Source of the DNA: Niveispirillum sp943371025
Lineage (GTDB): Bacteria > Pseudomonadota > Alphaproteobacteria > Azospirillales > Azospirillaceae
Length of the DNA: 64,000 nucleotides
Assembly: GCA_943371025.1 (NCBI GenBank)
Contig: CALRTC020000006.1
Coordinates: forward strand, 124,001-188,000
Direction of reading: 5' to 3'
Positions 26,153 to 34,585 of the stretch are shown in pieces; position 1 is the stretch's first letter; every line of letters begins with the position of its first letter. The notes beneath the pieces were generated by a model. It ran no database searches, had not been told where the DNA came from, and saw only the letters and a list, made by a program, of their open reading frames with translations. Made by a program: the position numbers and the translations under genes.

Positions 26153-27805
26153 GTGCGTGTTGAAAATTCCAATTCCGGAAAGCCTGTCGGTATCCTGGCG
26201 CCATTAACGGTCCCCACCTTCAGGCGTGTCTGGCTGGCCAGCCTTCTGTCCAATTTCGGGCAATTGATCCTGGGGGTCGGTGCCGCCTGGGAAATGACGC
26301 GCATCAGCCCGTCGGCGACGATGGTGGCGCTGGTCCAGTCGGCGCTGATGCTGCCGATGATGCTGATCGCGCTGCCGGCGGGCGCCATCGCCGACATGTT
26401 CGACCGGCGACGGGTGGCGCTGACCGGCCTGGGCTTTGCCATCTGCGCGTCCGCCCTTTTGACCGGTCTGTCCCTGTTGGGCATGACCACGCCCTGGCTG
26501 CTGCTGGGGTTCAGCAGCCTGATCGGGGCCGGCGTGGCGCTTTACGCACCCGCCTGGCAATCGACCCTGCCCGAATTGGTCGATCCGCCGCGGCTGCCGG
26601 CGGCCGTGGCCCTGGGCACCATCAGCTATAATATCGCCCGCAGCGTCGGCCCGGCCATTGGCGGCATGATCGTCATGGCGCTGGGGGCGGGGGCGGCCTT
26701 CGCGCTGAACATGGTCTGTTACCTGCCGCTGTTCCTGGCCTTCCTGTTCTGGCGGCGGCCGGCGGTTGCATCCGCCTTGCCGCCAGAGCGGCTGGACCGG
26801 GCCGTGCTGTCGGGCATCCGCTACGCGCTTTATTCACGCCCGATCCGCCGCGTCTATGGCCGCGCGCTGCTGTTCGGCGTGGCCGGTGCGTCGGCGCTGG
26901 CGCTGGGGCCGCTGGTGGCGCGCGATCTGCTGGCCGGCGATGCGTCCGCTTACGGCCTGCTGCTGGGCGCCAGCGGCATCGGGGCTGTCGCCGGCGCCAT
27001 GGCGGTCGGGCGGATCGAACGGCATATATCGGTGGAAATGGCGGTCAGCCTGTGCGCCCTGCTGTCGATGGTGGCACTGGCCCTGCTGGGCATCAGCCGG
27101 CACCTGCTTCTGTCCTGCCTGGCCCTGGCGATGATGGGGGCCGGAAACATTCTGACCGTCGCCCTGCTGAATGTAACGGTGCAGTTCGCGGCGCCCCGCT
27201 GGGTCACCGGGCGGGCGCTGTCACTGTTTCAGTGTGCGCTGACGGGCGGCATCGCCCTGGGCGCTGGTCTGTGGGGCGCCGTGGCTGCGCGCTGGGGCGT
27301 GGATATCGCCCTTTACGCCTCTGCCGCCATCATGGGCGTGCTGCCCCTGCCGGGACGGTTCTTCCCCCTGATCCGCAACAGCTTTGCCGACCTGGCCCCG
27401 GCCGATATCCGCAGTGAGCCGGAGGTGGCACTGGATCTGACCCTGCGGTCCGGGCCCGTGGTGGTGGAGATTGATTACCGCGTGCCGGCAGAGGTCACGG
27501 CCGATTTCTATGCCGCGATGCTGAAGCTGGCCCATATCCGTTTGCGCAATGGCGGGTTCGACTGGTCGCTGGCGCGTGACATCGGTGCGCCGGACATCTG
27601 GACAGAGCGATATCATTGCCCCACTTGGGGCGACTATCTGCGCCTGCGGACCCGGTTCACCCAGGCCGACATCGAAGCGCAGAAGCAGGCGGACGCCTTC
27701 ACCCTGCCGCTCGACCGGCCGCGTGTCCGACGGCGGCTGGAACAGCCCTTCGGTTCCATCCGCCGCCATCCGGCACCAGCGCCGATGGATACGCCCATCC
27801 CGTAA
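26153..27805 (+). CDS. MFS transporter (EntS-like, MFS_3) with C-terminal soluble domain
   Basis: About 550 residues. Twelve hydrophobic segments span residues 15 to 405, with the loop 'ADMFDRRRVALTG' after the second/third helices. Roughly 130 soluble residues follow ('LRSGPVVVEIDYRVPAEVTA', 'WTERYHCPTWGDYLRLRTRF'), an arrangement common in the MFS_3/enterobactin-exporter group. No ATG start is available; GTG codons lie at 26093, 26096, 26120 and 26153. I favour 26153, which places the family start 'LAPLTVPTFRRVW' 14 residues in and has GGGGA upstream. It is divergent from the thiolase and may export a toxic intermediate. Confidence 0.75.
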   Translation: MRVENSNSGKPVGILAPLTVPTFRRVWLASLLSNFGQLILGVGAAWEMTRISPSATMVALVQSALMLPMMLIALPAGAIADMFDRRRVALTGLGFAICASALLTGLSLLGMTTPWLLLGFSSLIGAGVALYAPAWQSTLPELVDPPRLPAAVALGTISYNIARSVGPAIGGMIVMALGAGAAFALNMVCYLPLFLAFLFWRRPAVASALPPERLDRAVLSGIRYALYSRPIRRVYGRALLFGVAGASALALGPLVARDLLAGDASAYGLLLGASGIGAVAGAMAVGRIERHISVEMAVSLCALLSMVALALLGISRHLLLSCLALAMMGAGNILTVALLNVTVQFAAPRWVTGRALSLFQCALTGGIALGAGLWGAVAARWGVDIALYASAAIMGVLPLPGRFFPLIRNSFADLAPADIRSEPEVALDLTLRSGPVVVEIDYRVPAEVTADFYAAMLKLAHIRLRNGGFDWSLARDIGAPDIWTERYHCPTWGDYLRLRTRFTQADIEAQKQADAFTLPLDRPRVRRRLEQPFGSIRRHPAPAPMDTPIP

Positions 27806-27938
27806 AATCAGATCAGCGGGCGTCCTGACTTGCCCCAGCGTGCCCAACAGCCCTTGCGCCGTTGCCGCGGCCGTTTCCGGCCCGAATAGTGGGGGGCAAC
27901 CCGCGACAGGCGGTAAAGAACAGGATAGGGGAGGCAGC

Positions 27939-29255
27939 GTGGACAGTCGCATTGCGCAGACATCGGTCACCACAGCGGTGGACCAGATTTCGGCCGTCAA
28001 ACGGTGGTACATGCTGATCGTGCTGGCCCTGGTCGGCAGTGTCAGCATCATCGACCGGCAGATCATCAATATCCTGATCGAATCCATCCGCCGCGACCTG
28101 TCCCTGACCGACAGCCAGATCGGCTTCGTCACCGGATTGTCTTTCGCGGCCACCTACATGGTGATGTGCATTCCCGCCGCCCGCCTGGCCGACCGCTGGT
28201 CACGCCCGCGCGTCATCGCCATTGCCGTATCCATCTGGAGCGTCATGACGGTGCTGTGCGGCACCGCGCAGAATTTCATGCAGATCTTCCTGGCCCGTGT
28301 CGGTGTCGGCTTTGGCGAAGCCGGCGGCAATGCGCCGTCGCAGGCCATTGTCGGTGACATCTTTCCCCGTCAGCAGCGGGCGACTGCCATGTCGATCCTG
28401 CTGCTGGCGTCGCCCATCGGGATCGGGGTGGGCCTGCTGTTCGGCGGCTGGGCGGTGCAGGAATTCGGCTGGCGGGTCACCTTCGTGCTGGCCGGATTGC
28501 CGGGGCTGATCCTGGGGCCGCTGGTTTTCCTGACCTTTCCCAATATCCGCAAGGGCATGGCCGACGGGTTGCGTGCCGACCTGCCACCTTTGTCCTTCTT
28601 CGCGACGGTGCGCATGCTGTTCACCATCCGCACCATCCCCTATCTGACCCTGGCGGGCACGCTGACGGCCTTGCTCAGCATGGGGATTTCCAGCTGGGTG
28701 CCGGCCTTCCTGCTGCGCTCACACGGGCTCAGCCAGTCGGAAATCGGGTCGTCTTTGGGCCTGGCCCTGGGGACCGGTTCGCTGCTGGGGCATATCATCG
28801 GCGGACCGGCGCTGGACATGATGGGCAAGCGCGACCTGCGCTGGCATTTCTGGATACCGATGGTCACGGTGCCAACCGCCGGCCTGTTCGCGGCCGCCGC
28901 CTTCCTGGCGCCCATCGGACAGGTCTTCTGGCTGCTGGCCGGTCAGGTGATGCTGGCCGGGCTGGTCGCCGGCCCGATGGTGGCCATTGTCATGACCCTG
29001 GCCCCCGTCCAGGCGCGGGCCACCGCGTCGGCCTGCATCTTTCTGATCATCAGCTCGCTGGGTGTCGGCCTGGGACCGCAGTTCATCGGCATCATCAGCG
29101 ACCTGCTGCGCCCGAGCCAGGGCGAGGAATCGCTGCGCTGGGCGCTGTTGTCGGCCACGCTGCTGGCGGTGCCGGCCTTCCTGTCCTACCTGATGGCCAG
29201 CCGCCATTACCGGGCCGACATCGCCGCCGCGCAGGAGCGTAACAAGGCCGGTTGA
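27939..29255 (+). CDS. MFS transporter, spinster-like
   Basis: A 438-residue, 12-helix transporter of the MFS_1/spinster group: 'SIIDRQIINILIESIRRDL' in the first helix, the loop-2/3 motif 'ARLADRWSRPRVIAIAVS', and 'FGEAGGNAPSQAIVGDIFP' in helix 4. GTG 27939 is the start, with 'AGGGGAGG' before it; an ORF continues upstream but overlaps the previous gene. Organic acids and aromatic acids are common substrates of this group in catabolic clusters. It is the best candidate for inner-membrane uptake of the island's substrate. Confidence 0.82.
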   Translation: MDSRIAQTSVTTAVDQISAVKRWYMLIVLALVGSVSIIDRQIINILIESIRRDLSLTDSQIGFVTGLSFAATYMVMCIPAARLADRWSRPRVIAIAVSIWSVMTVLCGTAQNFMQIFLARVGVGFGEAGGNAPSQAIVGDIFPRQQRATAMSILLLASPIGIGVGLLFGGWAVQEFGWRVTFVLAGLPGLILGPLVFLTFPNIRKGMADGLRADLPPLSFFATVRMLFTIRTIPYLTLAGTLTALLSMGISSWVPAFLLRSHGLSQSEIGSSLGLALGTGSLLGHIIGGPALDMMGKRDLRWHFWIPMVTVPTAGLFAAAAFLAPIGQVFWLLAGQVMLAGLVAGPMVAIVMTLAPVQARATASACIFLIISSLGVGLGPQFIGIISDLLRPSQGEESLRWALLSATLLAVPAFLSYLMASRHYRADIAAAQERNKAG

Positions 29256-29282
29256 AAGGGGGGGGGGGAATTCCCCCTTCAA
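29252..29282. terminator. Hairpin with 11-G tract between convergent genes
   Basis: TTGAA-A-GGGGG pairs with CCCCC-TTCAA across the stop codons of the MFS gene and the KstD-like gene. The stem contains a run of 11 G (29258-29268). It is a candidate bidirectional terminator without a T-run. The homopolymer is also a place where length errors or slippage could occur. Confidence 0.4.
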
Positions 29283-30946
29283 TTGCCCCGCGCATGCAGG
29301 GCCGCGACATAGCCCCAGGTGAAGGAAGGGCCGATGCTGGACCCGGCACCGGGATAGGCCCTTCCCATGACCGACGCGGTGGAGACACCCGTCGCATAAA
29401 GCCCGTCGATCACCGTCCCGTCGCTGCGCAGCACGCGGCCGTGGATATCGGTGACCACCCCGCCATAGGTGCCGACATCACCGGGCACCACGGGCACGGC
29501 ATAGAACGGCCCCTTGTCGATGCGGCCCAGCGACTTTGACGGGGCATGGAACGGGTCACCCAGCCAGTCGTCATAGGCCCGTTCGCCCCGGTGGAAATCC
29601 TCGTCCCGCCCCTGATCAACGAAGCTGTTGAACCGGTCGACAGTGGCCTGCAGAGCCTGCGCTGGTACGCCGATCAGGGCGGCCAGGTCGCCGATGCTGT
29701 CGGCCCGATGCAGATAGTTCTTCTCGGTCCAGGCGGCCGGTTTCTTGCGTCCCGGCATCGTCCCGGCCAGCATGTATTTGGCGATATACTGGCTGTCGAA
29801 GATGGCCCAGCTGGGCACGGCCGGGACTGTCCGGTTCCTTGCCAGCATGTTGCGGCAATAGGCCATGTAGGACCCGCCTTCATTCTGGTAGCGCACACCC
29901 GACTGGTCGACCAGGATCGCGTGCGGTTTGGCGGTCAGGCTCTGGGCCGGGGGCTTGATGGCGGCGTCTTCCTGCCCCGGCGGGATGGTGGTCTGGTACC
30001 CGACCATTTCCTCCATCTGGGCGATGGCGGCGCCATGGCGCATCATCTCCAGGATCATCTGGCCGGTGTCATTGTCGATGGCGTTGGACCAGGCTGCGCG
30101 CGTTCCCGGCTGGTACCGGTCGCGCATTTCCTGGTTCTTGGCAAAGCCGCCGGCATTGATCAGGACGCCCCGACGGGCACCAACATTCCACGGCCGGCCA
30201 TCCTTGGTGGTGACCACGCCGACCGCGCGCCCCTGATCGACCAGCAGTTCCGTCACCGGGCTTTCGGTCCGGATATCCACGCCCGCCTTCAATGCCGCCT
30301 GCAACATGCGGCCCTGCAAGGCCGCGCCGGCCGAGACATAATGCTTGCCGGTCAGCTTTGCAGCGATGGCGCGCAGGACGATGCGGGCGATGGTCTTTCG
30401 TGCCGCCCAGCTTCGCCGCATGTAGGGGATCTGGAACGCCTCCTCCAGCGTTGCCGGAACAGGCATGAAGCCCGGCCGCAGCTTGTCCTTCCAGGCGCCC
30501 AGCTCATTGATGTTGAACAGTTCGGCAATGACCGTGCGGCCCTGCCTCAGCCCGCCGGGAAGCTCGTCATAATAATCCGGCCAATGACCGACGCGGGTCA
30601 GGCGGATGCCCTTGGCCAGCAGGAAATCCACCATGCGCGGGGCGTTGCGGACATAGGCTTCGCGCCGGGACCGGGTGGCGCCCGGCGTGTCGGCGGCATC
30701 GCCGACGACATGGTCCAGATAGGTCATGGCCTGTTCGGCGCTGTCGCGGATGCCGTCGCGCTTCAGGAACGGATTGTCCGGAATCCACATGACGCCCCCC
30801 GATTTGGCGGTGGTGCCACCCACCATGGGCGATGCTTCCAGGATCAGGACGGAATTTCCGGCATCGCGCATGACCAGCCCGGCGCACATGGAGCCGCCGC
30901 CACTGCCCACCACCAGGAAATCCACGACCTCGTCAAATCCGTTCAT
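29279..30946 (-). CDS. FAD-dependent 3-ketosteroid dehydrogenase-like flavoprotein
   Basis: A 555-residue flavoprotein of the fumarate reductase/KstD family. The FAD dinucleotide site is 'DFLVVGSGGGSMCAGLVMRD' at the N-terminus, 'MVGGTTAKSGGVMWIP' follows, and the C-terminal segment has 'GPFYAVPVVPGDVGTYGGVV' and 'GLYATGVSTASVMGRAYPGA', very like 3-oxosteroid delta-1-dehydrogenases. KstD enzymes introduce the 1,2 double bond into ring A. ATG 30946 is chosen because 'GGAGG' is 10 bases upstream; ATG 30955 is too close to that site. Related delta-4 dehydrogenases and non-steroid flavoproteins share these motifs, so activity is probable, not certain. Confidence 0.78.
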   Translation of the reverse strand: MNGFDEVVDFLVVGSGGGSMCAGLVMRDAGNSVLILEASPMVGGTTAKSGGVMWIPDNPFLKRDGIRDSAEQAMTYLDHVVGDAADTPGATRSRREAYVRNAPRMVDFLLAKGIRLTRVGHWPDYYDELPGGLRQGRTVIAELFNINELGAWKDKLRPGFMPVPATLEEAFQIPYMRRSWAARKTIARIVLRAIAAKLTGKHYVSAGAALQGRMLQAALKAGVDIRTESPVTELLVDQGRAVGVVTTKDGRPWNVGARRGVLINAGGFAKNQEMRDRYQPGTRAAWSNAIDNDTGQMILEMMRHGAAIAQMEEMVGYQTTIPPGQEDAAIKPPAQSLTAKPHAILVDQSGVRYQNEGGSYMAYCRNMLARNRTVPAVPSWAIFDSQYIAKYMLAGTMPGRKKPAAWTEKNYLHRADSIGDLAALIGVPAQALQATVDRFNSFVDQGRDEDFHRGERAYDDWLGDPFHAPSKSLGRIDKGPFYAVPVVPGDVGTYGGVVTDIHGRVLRSDGTVIDGLYATGVSTASVMGRAYPGAGSSIGPSFTWGYVAALHARGN

Positions 30947-31091
30947 GGCGTTCATCCCTCCTTTGTTGCGCGCCATGTTTTTAGGCATCGGACCTTCCTG
31001 GCAATGCGCCTTGGGGGATCGGGTCGATCATATCGCCGGGGCGTCGTGCTGCGGGCTGTTGCGGGACGGGCGGGCGGGATAGGCTGGATCG

Positions 31092-32078
31092 ATGATCGCG
31101 ACCGACCCCCTGGATATCGCGGATTACTCCGCCCTGGGTTCCACGCCCTGCCTGATCGTGGAGGCCGGATCCTTTCGGCGCGGGGCGGTTCCCATCCAGT
31201 CGGTGGTGATCGGTATCGATCCGGACGGACGCCTGCCCACCGTTGATCCGGGGGATTTCGACCTGCTGCTGACCGACAGGTGCGATCCGCCGGCCCCGTG
31301 GGTCGGGGTGATATCCTGTGCCCAGTCGGCATGGGCATTGATGGCCCGTATCAAGGCCACACCGCAGGCGTCCACCATCCTGTGCCAGACCTTGCGGCTG
31401 GTGGAGCAATTGCCGTTTGATCAGGGGCTGCTGGTGGAATCGCTGGCCTATTCCACCTTGCTGGGCGGGGGGGAATTCGCCTCCTGGCGGGCGAAGCCGC
31501 GGCCGGCGGCAACACCCGCATCGCCGTCCGGCGATCTGGTGCGGGTTGAGCGTGCGGGGGACCTGCTGACGCTGATCCTGGACAATCCCGGTGGACGCAA
31601 TGCCATGACGGCCGCGATGCGGGATGCGCTATACACTGCGCTGGCCAATGCAATGGCTGACCCCAGCCGGCCGCAGGTGCGCCTGATCGGGGCGGGGCGG
31701 TGCTTTTCGACGGGCGGCGATCTGACGGAGTTCGGTACGGCGCGCGATCTTGCCACCGCCCATATCGTGCGGTCGCTGCATGCCAATGCGCGGCTGTGCC
31801 GGGATCTGGGCGACAGGCTGGAGGTGGTTTTCCATGGTGCCGCCATCGGTTCCGGGCTGGAGGTGCCGGCGGCAGCCCACTGTCGGTCGGCGCGGCCGGG
31901 CACCTGGTTTCAGTTGCCGGAGCTGTCCATGGGCCTGATCCCCGGTGCCGGCGGCACGGTCACCCTGTCCGATGCCATCGGCCGGCACCGTACGGCCTGG
32001 ATGGTGCTTTCCGGAGCGCGCGTGGCGCTGGACCGGGCGCTGTCCTGGGGTCTGGTGCAGCGGGTGCTGCCGGCATGA
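31092..32078 (+). CDS. Crotonase-family protein with apparently permuted order
   Basis: A 328-residue protein. The crotonase core is in the C-terminal part: 'LILDNPGGRNAMTAAMRDAL', oxyanion 'CFSTGGDLTEFG', 'GAAIGSGLEVPAAAHCRSA', and 'LPELSMGLIPGAGGTVTL' with a Glu. It ends at 'ALSWGLVQRVLPA', where normal hydratases continue with C-terminal helices. A stretch resembling those helices ('MARIKATPQASTILCQTLRL', 'GLLVESLAYSTLLGGGEFAS') instead precedes the core at about residues 85-140. The first 80 residues are unassigned. The gene overlaps the next by 4 bases (ATGA). Hydratase, isomerase or C-C hydrolase activity are all possible. Confidence 0.7.
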   Translation: MIATDPLDIADYSALGSTPCLIVEAGSFRRGAVPIQSVVIGIDPDGRLPTVDPGDFDLLLTDRCDPPAPWVGVISCAQSAWALMARIKATPQASTILCQTLRLVEQLPFDQGLLVESLAYSTLLGGGEFASWRAKPRPAATPASPSGDLVRVERAGDLLTLILDNPGGRNAMTAAMRDALYTALANAMADPSRPQVRLIGAGRCFSTGGDLTEFGTARDLATAHIVRSLHANARLCRDLGDRLEVVFHGAAIGSGLEVPAAAHCRSARPGTWFQLPELSMGLIPGAGGTVTLSDAIGRHRTAWMVLSGARVALDRALSWGLVQRVLPA

Positions 32079-33052
32079 ACGGGGCACTGCATCCGGTGCT
32101 GCGGGGGTTGACGGAGCGGCTGTCCATGTTCGGCGTTCCCGACATCGACCCGGAAAGCCATTTACGGCGGGACGCGGCGCTGGGCTTGCACCCGCCCGGC
32201 CGGCAATCGCCCAACGGCCATTGCCGGCTGGTCAGGGCCGGCGATGGCTGGATGGCCGTGAACCTGGCCCGGCCGGAGGATCGGGAGACGGTTCCCGCCT
32301 GGCTGGAAAGGGAGCCGGATACCGATCCCTGGCGGATGGTGGAAGAAACGCTGCCAGTCCGGAGCGCCCATGAATTGGCGGTGCGCGCGGCCCTGTTGAA
32401 CCTGCCCGTGGCAAGGGTCGTGGAACGGGGTGCGGCCTGGCCCGTCCTGCGGGGGGGCAGGCCGGGCAGGGGGCGCCTGCGCCGGGTGGTCGATCTGTCG
32501 GCGCTGTGGGCGGGACCGCTGGCCGGCGGTCTGCTGGCGGCGGCGGGGGCAGCGGTGGTGAAGGTGGAAAGCCCGACACGGCCCGACCCCACGCCGCTGC
32601 GGACGCCGCAGCTTGACCAGCGCGTGAACGGGGCGAAAGCCAGGATGGCCCTGTCGCTGGACGATCCGCGACTGCTGGCCATGATCGCCCAGGCCGACCT
32701 GCTGATCACCTCGGCCCGTCCCCAGGCGCTGTCCCGGTGGGGGCTGACCGAAGGGGCCCTGTTCGCGCTGAACCCGGACCTGCTGTGGGTCGCCGTCACG
32801 GCCCATGGCTGGACCGGCGACGCCGCCCTGCGGGTGGGGTTCGGGGATGATTGCGCGGCGGCCGGCGGCCTGCTGGCCTGGGAAGGGGACGAGCCCTGCT
32901 TTGGGGGCGATGCGTTGGCCGATCCCTGCACCGGCCTGATCGCGGCCGTGGCCGCCCTGGAGGCGGTGAGGGACGGTCAGGTCGGCCTGCTGGATGTCAG
33001 TCTTGCCGGCAGCGCCGCCTGGATCGCCGGTCAGTTGGCAGGTCAGGCATGA
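32075..33052 (+). CDS. Short CaiB/BaiF-like CoA-transferase, apparently permuted
   Basis: A 325-residue protein, about 80 residues shorter than usual. The family III N-terminal motif ('RVVDLSALWAGPLAGGLLAA', 'GAAVVKVESPTRPDP') starts only near residue 130. The likely catalytic Asp is in 'VGFGDDCAAAGGLLAW' near 270, and the protein stops soon after 'LLDVSLAGSAAWIAG'. The preceding 130 residues ('GDGWMAVNLARPEDRETVPA', 'LLNLPVARV') resemble the small domain that normally follows the catalytic part. It overlaps both neighbours by 4 bases. A CoA-transferase role is likely but untested for this layout. Confidence 0.65.
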   Translation: MNGALHPVLRGLTERLSMFGVPDIDPESHLRRDAALGLHPPGRQSPNGHCRLVRAGDGWMAVNLARPEDRETVPAWLEREPDTDPWRMVEETLPVRSAHELAVRAALLNLPVARVVERGAAWPVLRGGRPGRGRLRRVVDLSALWAGPLAGGLLAAAGAAVVKVESPTRPDPTPLRTPQLDQRVNGAKARMALSLDDPRLLAMIAQADLLITSARPQALSRWGLTEGALFALNPDLLWVAVTAHGWTGDAALRVGFGDDCAAAGGLLAWEGDEPCFGGDALADPCTGLIAAVAALEAVRDGQVGLLDVSLAGSAAWIAGQLAGQA

Positions 33053-34413
33053 ACCGCGCCGATCTGGTCATCCGCAACGCTACCGACATCGACGGGCAGC
33101 CCCTTGCGGTCGCCATCCGGGCCGGAAAGGTCGTGGAATGGGGGGCGGCGGCGGACTGGACGGGACCGGAGATTGATGCCGATGGCGGGCTTCTGCTGCC
33201 GGGCTTCCACGATCACCATATCCATCTGCTGGCCACGGCGGCGCGTCTGCAATCGGTCGACCTGGCGGGCCTTGTCAGCGAGGGTGATGTGGTGAGGGCC
33301 ATCCGGGCCGGTGTTGATCGGGTCGGATCGGGGGAATGGCTGCGGGCGGTGGGATATGACGAACGGGCGGCCGGACTGCCCGATGCGCAGCGTCTGACGC
33401 AATGGCTGGCCGACCGGCCTTTACGCCTGCAGGACCGGACGGGGGCCCTGTGGGTGCTGAACCAGGCGGGCCTGGACCGGCTGGGACCAGGCCCCTTTCC
33501 CGCGGGCGTTGAGTTGGACGCGCAAGGTCGCCCGACGGGCCGCATCTGGCGGGAGGATGCGTGGTTGCGCAGCCGGATCGGGGTGCTGACCCCCGACCTT
33601 GCCACCCTGGGCCGCGCCATGCTGCGGGCCGGCATCACCGGCGTGACCGATGCGGGCGCCGGCAATGGCATGGTGGAGGCGGCCCTGCTGGCGGGGGCGG
33701 GACTGCCGCAACGCCTGACCCTGATGGGAGGGCTCGAGTTGGTGCCGGGAAAGGGCTACAAGGTCGGTGCCGTCAAGATCGCCTTTGATGAGCGCGACCT
33801 GCCATCGGTGGATCAGGTCGCGGGCCATATCGCCGCCGCACGGGCGGTGGGGCGACCCGTGGCCGCCCATTGCGTGACGCTGGCAGAACTGGCGGTCTAT
33901 CTGACGGCGCTGGATCAGGCCGGTGGTGCGGCACAAGGTGACCGGATCGAACATGGCGGCATCATTCCGGCTGGCCTGATCGCGGCGATCGCGGCACGCG
34001 GCCTGACGGTTGTGACGCAGCCCGCCTTCATTCACGACCGGGGCGACCGCTACCGGCGCACCGTCGATCCGGATGAGATGGACGATCTCTATCGGTTGCG
34101 CAGCCTGGCGGATGCCGGTATTGCCCTGGCCGCCGGATCGGATGCGCCCTATGGTTCGCTGGAACCGCTGGTCGCCGTGCGGGCGGCCATGACACGCCGG
34201 ACGCGGACGGGAAGCATTATCGGCGGTGCAGAAGCCCTTGGGCAGCGTGCCGCCCTGGGCCTTTACCTTGGAACGCCGGATAATCCCGGCCGTCCATCCT
34301 GGCGGGTGCCGGTTGGTCAGGATGCGGATCTCTGTCTGCTGTCCGGGTCTGCGCCGGAGATGCAGGTATCGGCCACCCTGGTCGGTGGTCATCTGCACTG
34401 GCACCAGGACTGA
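33049..34413 (+). CDS. Amidohydrolase family 3 metal-dependent hydrolase
   Basis: A 454-residue amidohydrolase_3 protein. It has an N-terminal composite beta domain ('DLVIRNATDIDGQPLAVAIR'), then the metal motif 'LLPGFHDHHIHLLA' (H-x-H class), 'HCVTLAELAVYL', 'RIEHGGII' and 'AAGSDAPYGSLEP' supplying later metal ligands, and a C-terminal return to the beta domain ('GQDADLCLLSG'). Such enzymes hydrolyse amides, cyclic amides or formamide-like groups. ATG 33049 overlaps the CoA-transferase stop by 4 bases, so the three genes from 31092 form one transcript. The substrate is unknown; no signal peptide is seen. Confidence 0.8.
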   Translation: MNRADLVIRNATDIDGQPLAVAIRAGKVVEWGAAADWTGPEIDADGGLLLPGFHDHHIHLLATAARLQSVDLAGLVSEGDVVRAIRAGVDRVGSGEWLRAVGYDERAAGLPDAQRLTQWLADRPLRLQDRTGALWVLNQAGLDRLGPGPFPAGVELDAQGRPTGRIWREDAWLRSRIGVLTPDLATLGRAMLRAGITGVTDAGAGNGMVEAALLAGAGLPQRLTLMGGLELVPGKGYKVGAVKIAFDERDLPSVDQVAGHIAAARAVGRPVAAHCVTLAELAVYLTALDQAGGAAQGDRIEHGGIIPAGLIAAIAARGLTVVTQPAFIHDRGDRYRRTVDPDEMDDLYRLRSLADAGIALAAGSDAPYGSLEPLVAVRAAMTRRTRTGSIIGGAEALGQRAALGLYLGTPDNPGRPSWRVPVGQDADLCLLSGSAPEMQVSATLVGGHLHWHQD

Positions 34414-34585
34414 TTGTCTGAACGGGGTTACCCGCATGCCGCTGCCGGCATCCGGTCAGCCATCGCAGCCGCGATAGTCACAGTGGGCTGACGGTCCCAG
34501 CCTTGGCAGGGGGCTGGCCCTGACCTTACCAATTGAACCGCGCTGGCGAAGATCGGGCGCTTTGTCCGTTGGGGGGCTGGTTTAC
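34414..34585. other. 172-base spacer without a recognised gene
   Basis: No convincing coding, RNA or palindromic signal is seen between the amidohydrolase stop and the CocE-type esterase. A promoter may lie here but none is obvious. Confidence 0.4.

Noticed and set aside
29258..29268. Run of 11 G as a phase-variation tract
   Set aside because: It lies after the stop codon of one gene and before that of the convergent one, so slippage would not change a reading frame.
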